Positions 11,400 through 22,693 of a stretch of 64,000 nucleotides of DNA are shown in pieces. Every line of letters begins with the position of its first letter. Position 1 is the first letter of the stretch. The stretch is from contig JAPYXD010000717.1 of NCBI GenBank assembly GCA_030998225.1, positions 186,001 to 250,000 on the forward strand. The letters run 5' to 3'. Below the pieces are notes generated by a model. It saw only the letters and a list, made by a program, of their open reading frames with translations. It was not told the origin of the DNA and did no database searches. The position numbers were made by a program, and so were the translations under genes. Origin of the DNA: Diplolepis rosae. Its lineage: Eukaryota; Arthropoda; Insecta; Hymenoptera; Diplolepididae.

Positions 11400-12184
11400 C
11401 AAGTTACATATGGGTCAGAATTTCTGAAACGGATCACCCGAATTGGATGAAAATCCAAATCTACTTCAAAATGATTTTTTACGATAGTGTTTACCATTCC
11501 TGACATAAACCTAAAGTGATTTCGTTCAAAAAATTTTTTTGTTTATAATATTAACAATTAAAGATTTTTGTCACTTTTTTTTGTAAAATTAATTCTGGCT
11601 GATCTAATTATCCGATTTTTATGTTTTTTGTGACAATGGAATCGTCATTTAACATAGATTGACTATGATTTTTTACGATTTGAAATCTTGAAATTTTATG
11701 TGAAAGTTGAATAATTGTTTATAACAAATTGATAAACAAATGTCTTCTTCATCGGATTTCGACTGGAAAAAACCACATGTACTTCATTCAATTATCTTTC
11801 ATATTCCGTTGAGAAAAAAATTGCCCGCATTTTGGAACGATCCAATTCGGTCGAAAACATAGTCGCGCGAGGTGCCAAAACTGTGCCGTTCGCTCGCACG
11901 CATTTATTCTTCACCGCGCAAATGCTTCGTGCTATGTAAAAAGGACTTCTTGGGTGAATAAATAATAGATTTTTGAAACGTATATAAGTAGTATACAATC
12001 TTGACATCAGTTTATTTAAATTTAGCACAAAATAGGTAGTATTTTTAAGGATGTTATACCCCTTAAACAGATCACTCAAATATGGTCAAAAATTACTTCT
12101 ACTCGTTATGGTATTTTTTCGATAGGCATTGACAATGTGAAGTAAAATCCATATAGTCGCACACTTTTAATGCTTGAGTTACAT
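11400..12184. other. AT-rich DNA between hairpin pairs
   Basis: No convincing coding frame. Sequence near 11163-11230, just left of this stretch, is a diverged match to 34496-34560, so the whole zone probably belongs to an interspersed repeat family. Confidence 0.35.
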
Positions 12185-12208
12185 ATATAGGCATCTCAAA
12201 ACCTGTAT
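12185..12208 (+). repeat. Hairpin 3, loop CATCTCAAAA
   Basis: Stem ATATAGG/CCTGTAT (7 bp including one G-T pair) closes the conserved loop. Confidence 0.65.
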
Positions 12209-12272
12209 TATTGACTCATAAACGCATAAAACCCTTAATATTGCCTTCTCATCTTGAGAAGTTTTATAGTAA

Positions 12273-12301
12273 TACACATAAGCATCTCAAAACTTATTGT
12301 A
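12273..12301 (+). repeat. Hairpin 4, loop CATCTCAAAA
   Basis: Stem TACA-C-ATAAG/CTTAT-TGTA (9 pairs around one mismatch) closes the conserved loop. A separate 7-bp hairpin, CTTCTCA/TGAGAAG, lies just upstream at about 12245-12262. Confidence 0.65.
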
Positions 12302-12391
12302 TATCTATCTTTTAATTAGTAAAGCTTGTACACCGCAATATAATCAAATTTGTTATTACTGTGAACAACTCGAGCCACATAGGTTTGACTA

Positions 12392-12864
12392 GTGACCACG
12401 ATCCCGTCACCCTGGTGATGAAGGCGAGGGAGCTCGATGAGCGTGCAGAGCGCGGCAACAATGGGGGCCAGTAGAAATCGCATCGGGGCCTACAACCGCG
12501 GTCCTGCGTCTTGGGCGGACTTGGCTGTTCGCGTCGACCGGGGGAGGAATCTTCTTATTCCTTTCCTGGTTGGCGCGGTTGGCCGGCCTGCCTAGCGGGC
12601 GTATGCCCGCGGATGGGAGTCCCGGACGAACGGACGACGGAAGAGTCGTACGCGACTTTAAGCTGGAACCAACTGCCCGCGAAGTTTAAAGCGGAAAGGC
12701 GGTTCCGCGGGCGGTGCATTGGTTCGTGAGAGGGGGTTTTTTGGTTTTAACAGGTATGCCTAGACTTGTCCTAGGAGAGTCCTGTACAACGTCTATAAAA
12801 GATTTCGCCATTTTTCCTCCTCACAAAAAAAAAAAAAAAAAAAAAAAAAAGTGACCACGATCCC
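12392..12864 (+). mobile_element. 5'-truncated LINE copy with target duplication
   Basis: A 14-base direct repeat, GTGACCACGATCCC, flanks the insert (12392-12405 and 12851-12864). The insert, 12406-12850, is GC-rich compared with its surroundings and ends in 26 uninterrupted A residues (12825-12850). These are the marks of target-primed reverse transcription by a non-LTR retrotransposon. The first 70 bases can encode a short tail (VMKARELDERAERGNNGGQ, then TAG), which resembles the end of an R1/jockey-type second frame; the rest is 3' UTR. The perfect duplication and pure A tail mean a recent insertion. Confidence 0.85.
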
Positions 12865-13814
12865 ACAGAAAAATATAAATAATCAGAATTTACCACTCTG
12901 ATTTAATCAGCAAACTTTCCTCCCTTTTCATAATTTTCCCAACCTACCCTCGCCTTAGCTCGGGACGTAGCAATTTGAAATTTTACGACTTCTTTGTAAC
13001 ATGTTTGACCCCAGGGTAGAATCCAAAAGAAAAGTTCTAAAAATATCTTGATAAGTTATCAAAATACTACGAAGAGTAATCTTCAAAATGAGACCAAAAA
13101 CGTTTGAAAATCTTAATTTATTTCAGGGTTATTAATATTTTTCAAAAAGATCGAAATTTGACGTTTTTTGCAATATATTCATATAAAATTATCATTTCGC
13201 CTTCAACTTGGGTTCATTAGATGCAAAATTTTATTAACTTCCATGCTATCATGGGGAAAGAAACTTCAACTTGTTATTATTAAAATTAAGACACTTTAAG
13301 AATAATTAAAAGAGAAGGCAAACAAATAATTTTGACTGGTATTGTATATAAAAGGAATTCTTCAAAATTTTGTTATTATTCTTCTTTGGTCTTGTGAACT
13401 GACCTCCTTCTTCTTATAATTTTGCTGAGCCTTCGATATACTCCCGTTACGAGCTCTAAGAATAAAAAAAACGTGGCGTTCACCTCTAGAAACCAATTTC
13501 GATGGAAATCATTTATTGCCCCCTCTCAATTGACCTAATTGATGAAAAAGTTATTCTTTTATTTTTAGCTGCTCTCAATAATTAAAACACCAGCATCCAT
13601 TAAATTGAAAGATGATATTTTCTACGAAATAAAATGTATATAATGTAATGGCATATATGGTGCATTGTTTCTTAACTGCCCCAAAATTTTAGGTCACGTG
13701 TTTCGATTGTCTTTATATTATTAGGATTTTTCTGCCTACTTTTTATTATTTTATATTATTTTAGGGTGCCTGGCATTGTGATTGATTTGCTGAATCTATT
13801 TTTGATTGGATCTA
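12865..13814. repeat. Diverged interspersed repeat, AT-rich
   Basis: The stretch around 12990-13090 is a diverged match to about 31270-31350: both share a CATGTTTGACC..GGGTAG motif followed by AAAATACTA.GAAGA. No coding frame is recognised. Confidence 0.35.
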
Positions 13815-14745
13815 AAACTTAATTCGTGCGTTTTTTTTCAAAATTTGAAAGTTTATTTAAGAAAAACATGTACAATAGTATTATTCAAAGTATTGCCCAT
13901 CTGAAGCTATGACTTTTTCCCATCTTCTGGCAATTTGTGGATTGCATCCCAAAAGAACTGCGCCGGCTTGGCGGCCAAGAATGAATCAAGCCAATTTTTG
14001 ATACCCTGTTCTGATGTGAACCGTATTCCAGTGAGGGCGTTCTGCATCGACCGAAACAAATGGTAGTAGGAGGGGCAAGGTCTGGGCTATAAGGCAGGTG
14101 GGGTAAAACTTCCCATCCACTGTTTTCCAAATAGTTCTTAACCGGAATAGCAACATGGGGCCAAGCGTTGTCATGATGGAAAATTATTGCCTCGTGTCTG
14201 GTCGCATATTCCCGGCGTTTTGCGGCTATTGCTCTCTTCAAACGGATTAATTGTGTTTGGTAGCGTTCTCCATTGATGGTTTCACTCAGTGTTAGCATCG
14301 CATAATACAACACACCCTTCTGATCCAACCAAATAAAGATCATTACCTTCGCGCCCTGGATATTCGGCTTTGTCGTTGATTTGGCTGGTTGGCCGGGTTT
14401 CACATATGATATTTTGCGATTGGGGTTGTCGTAATGGATCCATTTTTCATCACCAGTAACAATCTAATGCAAAACTGACTTGTTTTTGTGGCATTCCAGC
14501 AGCATTTCGGACATGCAAAACTGCCCTTCAACGCCTCTCGGCTTAAGTTCATGTGGAACCCAATTTCCTTGCTTTTGAATGTATCCGGCTGCTTTTGAAC
14601 ATTTTGAAATGGCTGCTTGAGCGACTCCCAAAGATCCTCCGAGCCCTTCTTGTGTTTGGCACAAAGTTCGACACATTTGAGTGTAAAAAATGTATTGTTG
14701 TTTACACTACAAATGAATGATATATACTGAAAAAGACGCACAATT
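13815..14745 (-). mobile_element. Mariner element, truncated and internally deleted
   Basis: Same family as the copy at 2461-3726. The left end, AAACTTAATTCGTGCG, follows TA at 13813-13814. The similarity on the right stops near 14745, where the 5' terminal repeat is lost. Confidence 0.82.
13885..14676 (-). pseudogene. Mariner transposase with N-terminal deletion
   Basis: The start is at 14676. After the first few codons (equivalent to MSNFVP) the sequence jumps to QTQEGLGGSL, removing about 70 residues of the helix-turn-helix region. At the junction only CC is shared between the two sides. The remainder has WVPHELKPR, a stop near 14464, VLYYAMLTLSETINGERYQT and FHHDNAWPHVAIP, so the second catalytic Asp is intact here, unlike in the copy at 2527. 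Small deletions near 14050 and 13925 shift the frame before the C-terminal motif. Not functional. Confidence 0.85.
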
Positions 14746-15176
14746 TTCGAGTGCACACCTTAATTATATACCTGAAATTTGCGTAATACTTGAGGCTAGC
14801 ACCATGAATTTTTTCAGATTTTTCAAAAATGGCCTTTTTTCAAAAAATCAATTTGTTTGAAAACAAAACATTTTTTTTGTTATTAAATTTGAAGTAATAA
14901 TTTTTTCGAAAAATGCTACTACATCGGCCATGTAATGATACGTTTATACAATTATTTTTATGAATTTCTCCTAGTTTTATTTTTTAAATAATTGAAAAAG
15001 AACAAAAACATTTTTTTTTTGTTTTTTCCGAAACTTTTTAAATAAAGCATGAAAAAATCTAAAATTTTGTGTTCCTTCATTATTTATGTTAGTCTGGCAA
15101 TCCTTTAAAATTTCAATTAAATCGGAAACATGGTGCCTTGAACCCGTCCTATTTGCCATGGAACACAGCATATATA
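14746..15176. other. AT-rich DNA, nothing recognised
   Basis: Long T runs and short frames only. Confidence 0.4.
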
Positions 15177-15563
15177 CAGGGTGTCCAAAAAGTCCCGGGA
15201 CGGTTGGATATTTCTTCAGGTAAAATATTTTTCAAAAAAGTGAAGGTCATGCCTGAAGTAAATTTCAACAAGGAATTCAATGGTGACCTTCATTTTTACC
15301 TTGAAGTTGACCTTCGTGGCTTTTTGAAGGTCAAATTTGTTTTTCTTGTATGTAAATCCCCTTTTTTTACATCTGCAATCGATAAAGCGGAAAATTCTAC
15401 GTTCAGATACGTACTCAAGTCATAAGTCAATTGTAACGTTCCAGGTCAGTTAAAAGTTATTTGAAATTAACAAAGTTTTCCAATAGGTCAGTGTAATTCC
15501 TGAAGTAAATTTCAACGAGAAATTCATTGGTGAGCTCTGTATTGATCTTGGTGATGATCTTCA
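15177..15563 (+). repeat. Left long terminal inverted repeat
   Basis: Pairs with 18288-18614 in inverted orientation. It contains two related blocks carrying GAAGTAAATTTCAACRAG-type sequence, so each end is itself internally repeated. Confidence 0.8.
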
Positions 15564-15693
15564 AGGTTTTTTCAAGGTTTTTTCCAAGCTTGTTTACGTT
15601 TAGCATTGCCCAGGTACAACAACAACGTGGATGTAGTAAATTCTGTTCCCTTTGGGGTGCTTGATTAACGTGAGTCCCCTTGCCTCTCACGCT

Positions 15694-18035
15694 TCAGTGA
15701 AGATATTCGAACTGAAAACCTTGAGCTTCTTGACAAAAAGCTATGCGATTGTAAAAATGAGTTACAGCATTACGAATCATCTCCCTATCAATCAAAGTTG
15801 CCTCTTGCAGAATCCGATTCTGCAATTCTTCTAAGCTTTGGGGTTGCGTTGAATATACTTTGTTCTTCAAATAACCCCAAAGAAAATAGTCGAGAGGAGT
15901 CAGATCAGGAGATCTAGCAGGCCACTCGATTTCACCCGTTCTTCCAATTCACCTATGAGGGAACTGAGTATCCAAATATGCTCGAACCTCCCTACCGTAA
16001 TGAGACGCTGCTCCGTCCTGCTGGAACCAATTACAATTTGGTTTCTGAGAAGCTCTTCATATGCACGGGCATTGAAATTACCATCGATGAAGAAAGGGCC
16101 TATCAATGTATCATTCAAGACACCGGCCCAAACATTAATCTTTTGTGGATATTGTGTGTGACTCTCCAACATCCAATCAGGATTTGTGTCGGACCAACAT
16201 CTACAATTTTGCCTGTTAACTTCACCTTTTAAAGTAAAAGTAGCTTCATCTGAAAATACTGTATTCTACAAGAAAAGAGGATCTCTATCAATTCTGTCCA
16301 TCATAATTTCACAAAATTCAACCCGACGATCAGGATCGTCTTCATTGAGCTCTTGTACCAGATGAACTTTGTAAGGATGGAAATTAATGCTTTTTAAAAT
16401 ATTTCGCACTGTCTCAGGATTGGTCTATGTCCATCTGCATCTCCTCAGATCCTGCATATTTTGGCCGACCAGTTCTCTGCCCCGATAGCAATGTCGTAGG
16501 CAACATTTGTCAATAACACATCCATCGAATTTACCGAAATTTATACATAATTGACCTAAGGTGCGACCGCAAAACGCTAAGATTTACCATGCATTCAAAA
16601 TGAGCCTACTGACAGAGCAAAATCTGCAGCATAACAGATCATTCGTATTGAGACCTTACATTCCCTTACTACCTCTCCATTACAGCAGCATAGTGTATGC
16701 ATCAAATGTAGCATTTTGAAAGATGTATTTAGGCTGCTTTTTTGCACCACGCCATTATAAGGCGACACAGCATATGATGCTCAAATAAATGTGTCACTAC
16801 TCATGACTTTAAAATAACATGTGGGAATATTTGTTGGGTTAGTATAGAATATATTTGGCCAACAAGTTGATCACACCAATGCAAATTTATTTTCAGGCTA
16901 CTTAGCGAAGTTGAAAAATAACATTGAGTACTGCTTTCACAAAAATTATTAAAATCAATGCAAAATCCTAACCTTCGTTTTTTTTAGTAATAAGGAACTT
17001 ATTTCAAGTTCAAGTGCCTCACTGACATCACGAACGAAACAAACAAAAATTCTCGGGTTAACGATTTTCTGATGAAAATGATCGGAACACAGAAAAATGT
17101 TGTAAAAACCAAATGAGGTACAATAATATTACAAAATAGAAGCAATTTATCCGAATAACACTTGGCACGTGATACAAAAAACCTAACATTCAACGAAATA
17201 GAGGTATTCTTTCCGTAATCCCAAAAATGTATTCCGCAATTTTCAGCCATCGATAATATTTTCGAAGAGTTTATGCGTATAAATATTACGTAAACCCTAA
17301 AATTTTTTTTTACGTATTTCGAATTCTGTATTTTTAATGTGATGCGCAGCGATAAAATTTTCTATTCACAGTTATTAGGCAAATTTTGGAGAAACTTGCT
17401 GTCACACAGTACAATACAAAAGTCTCAATAATGCATAAATATGAAAGTAAATCTCGAATCATTGTTAACTCTGTAATGATTGAAACATCCTATACGAGTT
17501 CACGCACTCCAACGCATGACACTGTGATGTTGCCTCTATCGACAGAAGTCTGCGGTGTCTTTAATGACTGACTGAATGCTCATTCGTTGCAGAATCGTAT
17601 TCAACACGTGATTGCGAAAAAAACACAACAAGATGTGACCCCATATTTCTGTGTTATTCCGGCATGACATTTTAACGCGTTAATCACATGTAAATGCACA
17701 ATGAATAGTACACTGGAAATACTCAACAAATCTTTTTGTGAATAAACACAAATAAGTAACAATCATTGATACATATAAGTCTCTCATTTCAATTGACGAA
17801 ATGTTCAGCTCAATCTTTCGCTATCAGGGTGAAGGTCCTTGATAGATCCATGATTCATAAAGCGCCTTACAGTTCTTTCCATTGTTGATTTTGAGACAGG
17901 ATTTAACCATTCTCCATTACGAAAAGTGCGATTAAAAAGCAAACGAACTTGATCATAAGATCGAACCTCGATCTCCCCAACCACGCATCATTAATATAGT
18001 GAACTCTCTCGTTCCGAAAGTTTAGCTTCCGCCAT
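15694..18035 (-). pseudogene. IS630/Tc1-type transposase with DUF4817-like helix-turn-helix, interrupted
   Basis: The likely start is ATG 18035 and the natural stop TGA 15694-15696. Near 17850-17990 the frame reads RSYDQVRLLFNRTFRNGEW and STMERTVRRFMNHGSIKDL, a DUF4817-type DNA-binding domain. Roughly 1.3 kb later come [37 protein letters not shown] (first catalytic Asp), [33 protein letters not shown] (second Asp) and [19 protein letters not shown] (third Asp). Breaks seen: a frameshift near NQIV (about 16045), a TGA in place of the Trp expected in the HRWIGR motif (about 15950) and an early frameshift at the N-terminus. The intervening 1.3 kb has no matching protein sequence and is probably a later insertion. 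Confidence 0.82.
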
Positions 18036-18287
18036 AATAATCTTTTGGCGAACGATAGTAAGTATGTACTCGTAATACCTAAATTTAGTTTCGATTCGTA
18101 ATATTCGTATGGAGATAGAAAAACGGTATAGGACTTATGGTTTCGCCTCAGGTATTGACTTAGGTGTCGAAAAACGGTATAGGACTTTTCGATATAACTC
18201 TTTTGGGAGGATCAGAACTCTCACCAGAACTCTTGGAACCTTTAATGGAAAATTTCCTATACATATGATTTTACAATATTCCAAAAG

Positions 18288-18614
18288 CTGTAACCAAGAT
18301 CAATACAGAGCTCACCAATGAATTTCTCGTTGAAATTTACTTCAGGAATTTGACTGACTTCTTGGAAAACTTTGTTAATTTCACATATCCTCTAACTGAC
18401 ATTGAACGTTACAATTGACCTATGACTTAGGTACGTATCCATTTAAAAAAACAAAGTTAACCTTGAAAAAGCCACAAAGGTCAACTTCAAGGTGAAAATG
18501 AAGGTCACTATTGAATTCCTCGTTGAAATTTACTTCAGGAATGACCTTCGCTTTTTTGAAAAATATTTTACCTGAGGAAATATCCAACCGTCCCGGGACT
18601 TTTTAGACACCCTC
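18288..18614 (-). repeat. Right long terminal inverted repeat
   Basis: Inverted partner of 15177-15563, with a small number of mismatches and a length difference of about 60 bp. Confidence 0.8.
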
Positions 18615-18633
18615 TATATATATATAGGGGTAA

Positions 18634-20235
18634 TTTCTGGGGAGATTTACAGTCAAAATTTTTTTTTCGACGAAACATTTTTTTTTCGCCTTTCTACTTT
18701 GAAAATAATCGACACGTATTTTTTTTCAATGTGATACTTGAAAATTTCGAGATATAATTTTTTTAAGTTTGGCACTCGGGAAAATTCTTTTTTTCAACAG
18801 CTCACTGTAAAAGCAGTTTTGAATATAAAATGTAACCCTTGCACTTGAAATGCGCGAAAGAGAACAAGCTTTTAAAAAAGTTATAGCACACATTTCGTTG
18901 TTGTTTTTTGTAATAACAATATAGTAAATTTGTATAAATAATTGAATTTTTTTAAAATATGGAACTAATTTTTTTCGGATTTTTTTGTTTCTAAATCTTT
19001 GTTAAGGTTTTTTCAATATGCAAACAAAATTTTGGAATGGAAAAATTAAAACTGTAGGTGTAATTAATTTATGCAATCTGTCCCGCGTGTTGCAACGAGC
19101 GAGCTCGCACGTTGCAACTACGCTTAAGCTTGATTAGGCATGCTCGGACACGAAGCACGTGTGGCAGTGAATGCATTGACCGCTGTTTTAGTTTTCCGTG
19201 AATTTTCCTCAAGTGTTCACCTATTTCAAATTAATACAGAAATGCCAAGCTCTCGATTTGAACATGCCTGCTGCAATTCGATTAATAAAAAAAATCATTG
19301 TGGAAAAAAGCAAAAATAGAATTTGCGTCTTAAGTGTATGATTTAGAGTAATTTTATCGTAAAACTTCACTCATCAATTCATCATTATAACTAATGATTC
19401 GTTTTGAAATAGTCTACGCACAAGTTTGAATGTACTTACAACAAAAATCTTCCATCTCCATTTCATTTGCTTCTATTCTGCATTGTGTACACAAAACATC
19501 ATCCGGTTTGAAAATTTTCAATTTTTCAATTATCCAGGACGAAACGCGACGCAAATTTTTTTTTTTTTTGCTTTTTTCCACTGATTTTTTTTATTAAACA
19601 CATTGCAGCAGACATGTTTAAATCGAGAGCTTGGCATTTCTGTATTAATTTGAAATAGGTGAACACTTAAGGAACATTCACAGAAAACAAAAATAGCGGT
19701 CACTGCATTCACTGACACACGTGCTTCGAGTCCGAGCATACCTAATCAAGTTGCAGCGTGCGAGCTCGCTCGTTGCAACGCGCGGGACAGATTTTATAAA
19801 TAAATTACACCTACAGTTTTCATTTTTTCATTCTAAAATTTTGCCTGCATATTGAAAAAACTTCAACAAAGATTTAGAAACAAAAATATCGGAAAAAAAT
19901 TAGTTCCAAATTTTAAAAAAATCCAATTGTTTATAAAAATGTACTATATTGTTATTACAAAAAAAACAACGAAATGTGTGCTATAAATTTTTTGAAAGCT
20001 TGTACTATTTTGTGCATTTCAAGTGCAAGGGTTACATTTTATATTCAAAACTGCTTTTACAGTGAGCTGTTGGAAAAAAAAAATTTTCCGAGTGCCAAAC
20101 TTAAGAAAATTATATCTCGAAATTTTCAAGTATCACATTGAAAAAAAATACGTGTCGATTATTTTTGAAGTAAAAAGGCAAATAAAATGTTTCGTCGAAA
20201 AAAAAATTTTGACTGTAAATCTCCCATGAAATGAC
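18634..20235. mobile_element. 1.6-kb foldback element
   Basis: Two arms of about 690 bp (18634-19330 and 19546-20235) are near-identical inverted copies around a spacer of about 215 bp. The outer ends read GGGGTAATTTCTGGGGAGAT and, inverted, GGGTCATTTCATGGGAGAT; both sit in TATATA runs. Each arm holds a short frame starting MPSSRF followed by a CC and a lysine-rich tail. This may be a relic of a coding end or chance. No transposase is present, so it is non-autonomous. The superfamily is not clear. Confidence 0.8.
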
Positions 20236-20965
20236 CCGTATATATACACAAAGATTTTGTGGATGATATCCTATCTACTCTTACTCTAGACTTATACTAC
20301 CCCTCCCAGAAAGAGAAAGAGGGAGAAAGAAATGCTCCTCTTGATCCCTTGATTTCCGAGAATGGGTGGATGATATTTGATCTTGGAATCGTTACCCAGA
20401 AGGGCAACTCTAGACTTTTTGGTTTGTAGTCCGCATACGAATACGTACACGCAAACAAAAACCCTTCTTGCCACTTGTTAATTTTGTCTTGATTGGAGAA
20501 AATAACACTTTGCTTCTAACGAGAAAAGAACTACGTCCTTTTAAATTCACCCTTTTTACTGATGAAATTTTCTAATAACTCCTAAATTAAATATTCCACG
20601 AAAAATGATCACTACCATTCTGAGATTCAGTAGCGTTAATTTTTCTGCGATTCCTCGCTTTTTTTGCCGCTTGGTGATTGAACGATTTTATTTGTACCTT
20701 AAAAATGATCCGCCGAAGATGGATATATTAAAAATATATTTTTATATATTCTAATATACCTTATGTATTTTTCTCTCGACGAATAGGGCGATTTTACAAG
20801 TCAGCCTCAACTGGTAATCGAAGATCGCTCGTTTTGAACTGCGGAGGGGCATGACAAAGGAAATTCTGTTTCCTTACTACTCTAAGACCTGATATTTATT
20901 TATCTTATATTTTCATCAAAACGCTTAAAGGACTGCGAATTTGATTTCGCTTTGATCTGTTTTAC
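20236..20965. other. Unassigned DNA
   Basis: Includes a purine-rich AGAAAGAGGGAGAAAG stretch near 20310. Nothing else recognised. Confidence 0.4.
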
Positions 20966-20967
20966 TA

Positions 20968-22265
20968 TTGGGTTGGCAACAAAGTCATTTCGATTTTTTC
21001 CGCTAGATGACTAGCCGTTCGAAGTCGTTCTTCTCCACTGCAAATTTCAGACAGTATATGGTATTTCACAGCTGACGTTTTGTAGATTATTCAGTAAAAA
21101 AAAGTTTCAAGTTTTGTTGTTTATTCATTGTTTTGCATTGATTTGAAATGGAGATTCCAGACGGTCATTTTCGACACATTTTACTTTATTACTTCCGAAA
21201 AGGTAAGAACGCAGTGCAAGCTCGCAAAAAGTTGTATGGTGTTTATGGTGAAAAACCATTAACAGAACGCCAGTGCCAGAATTTATTTGCTCGTTTTCGT
21301 TCCGGAGATTTTGACCTCAAAGATGCACCACGCTCTGGACCCCCAACTGAAGTTGTCTCCGACAAAATAAAAGCAATGATAGAAAATAACCGGCCTATTA
21401 AGACACAAGAGATCGCAGAGAAGCTTAACATATCACATGCATGCGTTGAAAGTCTTTTAAAACAACTTGTTTACATTAATAAGCTCGATATTTGGGTTCC
21501 TCACAAATTAAACGAAATTCAACTCGTCAAACTAATTTCCATTTGCGATTCACTGCTAGAACGTAACGAAACCGATCCATTTTTAAAGCGATTCATAACA
21601 GGCGATAAAAATGGGTTCTTTACCATAACGACGTGCGAAAAAGGTCATGGAGCAAGCGAGATGAGCCTGCAGAATCGACATCAAAAGCCGATATTCATCA
21701 AAAGAAGGTTATGCTGAGTGTTTGGTGGGATTTGAAAGGTATTGTTTATTTTGAGCTGCTTCCAAGGAACCAAACTATCAATTCGAATGTGTAATGTCAA
21801 CAGTTCATGAAATTGGACAAAGAAATCAAGAAAGAACGGCCAGAACTGACAACTCGTAAAGGCCTCATCTTCCATCAACATAACGACAAACCACATACAT
21901 TTTTGGTCACTCGCAAAAAATTATTAGAGTTAGTCTGGGAAATGATGCCTCATCCACCGTATAGTCCTGACCTTGCACGATCCGATTATCATTTATTCAG
22001 TTCACGTCAAAACAATTTGAATGGAAAAACATTCAATTCAAATGAGGCTGTCAAAAATGAGTTGATTCAGTTTTTTGCCTCTAAGAACCAAACTTTCTAG
22101 GAAAGCGGAATTATGAAGCTGACTGAAAGATAGCAAAAGTCCATCGAAAAAAATGGTCAATACATAATTGATTTATGTTAATAAATTATTTATAAGTTAT
22201 TTATATTAATAAACTTGTTTTGAAATTTATGAAAAAAAAACGTAATGGCTATGTTGCCAACCCAA
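20968..22265 (+). mobile_element. Mariner element, second lineage (1.3 kb)
   Basis: The ends TTGGGTTGGCAAC and GTTGCCAACCCAA are inverted repeats flanked by TA (20966-20967 and 22266-22267). Terminal repeat and protein differ from the mariners at 2461 and 13815, so this is a separate lineage (cecropia/irritans-like; not resolved by eye). Confidence 0.88.
21148..22181 (+). pseudogene. Mariner transposase, frameshifted
   Basis: ATG 21148 begins MEIPDGHFRHILLYYFRKG. The N-terminal helix-turn-helix pair (CQNLFARFRSGDFDLKDAPR and TQEIAEKLNISHACVESLLK) and WVPHKL are clear. After the first catalytic region (ITGDKNGFF, where GDEKW is usual) the frame shifts near 21650-21720. Homology resumes with VMLSVWWDLKGIVYFELL, a stop, then FHQHNDKPHTFLV (second catalytic Asp in HND), PHPPYSPDLARSDYHLF (third Asp) and a further stop near 22098, before EKNGQYIID. 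Several lesions; inactive. Confidence 0.88.
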
Positions 22266-22267
22266 TA

Positions 22268-22613
22268 GTTCATCGTGAGGTGAACATTGCAAGGTTTTTG
22301 ATGATTAAGGAATCTCTGATTGGACAAAGGTGATAATGGCAGGGGTGATTTAGGAATTGGCACGAATGCTGATTTGGCTATTACACCATTTGCTGATTTT
22401 GAGATAGCATATACTCTTCCCCTCTTTCTACACTTATTGTGAGGAAGGACATGCGCTCCTTGATTTTAATATTTGATGCATGGTTTAACGTGAATCTGTC
22501 AGGATGGAGAGAGAGGATTTTGAACATTCCGACGTGCTAACTGAAAAAGCGCTACTGAGTGAAAACTACTGCATAAAAAGTTATTCTGACTTAAGAATCG
22601 TAAAGAGCGATGT
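22268..22613. other. Unassigned DNA
   Basis: No gene or repeat recognised. Confidence 0.4.
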
Positions 22614-22693
22614 TTAACCCTTTGCACTCCAGCCTAGTAACTCATAGAGGATAAATTTCGCAAATACGGCGACAACGGAGTGCAAAGGGTTAA
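22614..22693. mobile_element. 80-bp piggyBac-type mini-MITE
   Basis: TTAA flanks both sides, and the ends CCCTTTGCACTCC and GGAGTGCAAAGGG are perfect inverted repeats. TTAA target duplication with CCC..GGG ends is the piggyBac signature. With only about 46 bases between the repeats it is far too small to code for anything. Confidence 0.85.

Larger units (their letters stand above)
15177..18614 (-). mobile_element. IS630/Tc1-type transposon with long terminal repeats (3.4 kb)
   Basis: The left end, CAGGGTGTCCAAAAAGTCCC, follows TA at 15175-15176; the right end is its inverted counterpart, finishing at 18614 before TA at 18615-18616. Similarity between the two ends continues inward for about 330-390 bp and contains internal copies of a motif around CCTGAAGTAAATTTCAAC. 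A minus-strand transposase lies inside. The element is longer than usual because unrelated-looking sequence, about 16500-17820, separates the N-terminal helix-turn-helix from the catalytic region. Confidence 0.85.

Noticed and set aside
12511..12729. 72-codon frame inside the LINE copy
   Set aside because: It lies in the probable 3' UTR, is out of phase with the short coding tail at 12406 and uses a poor start.
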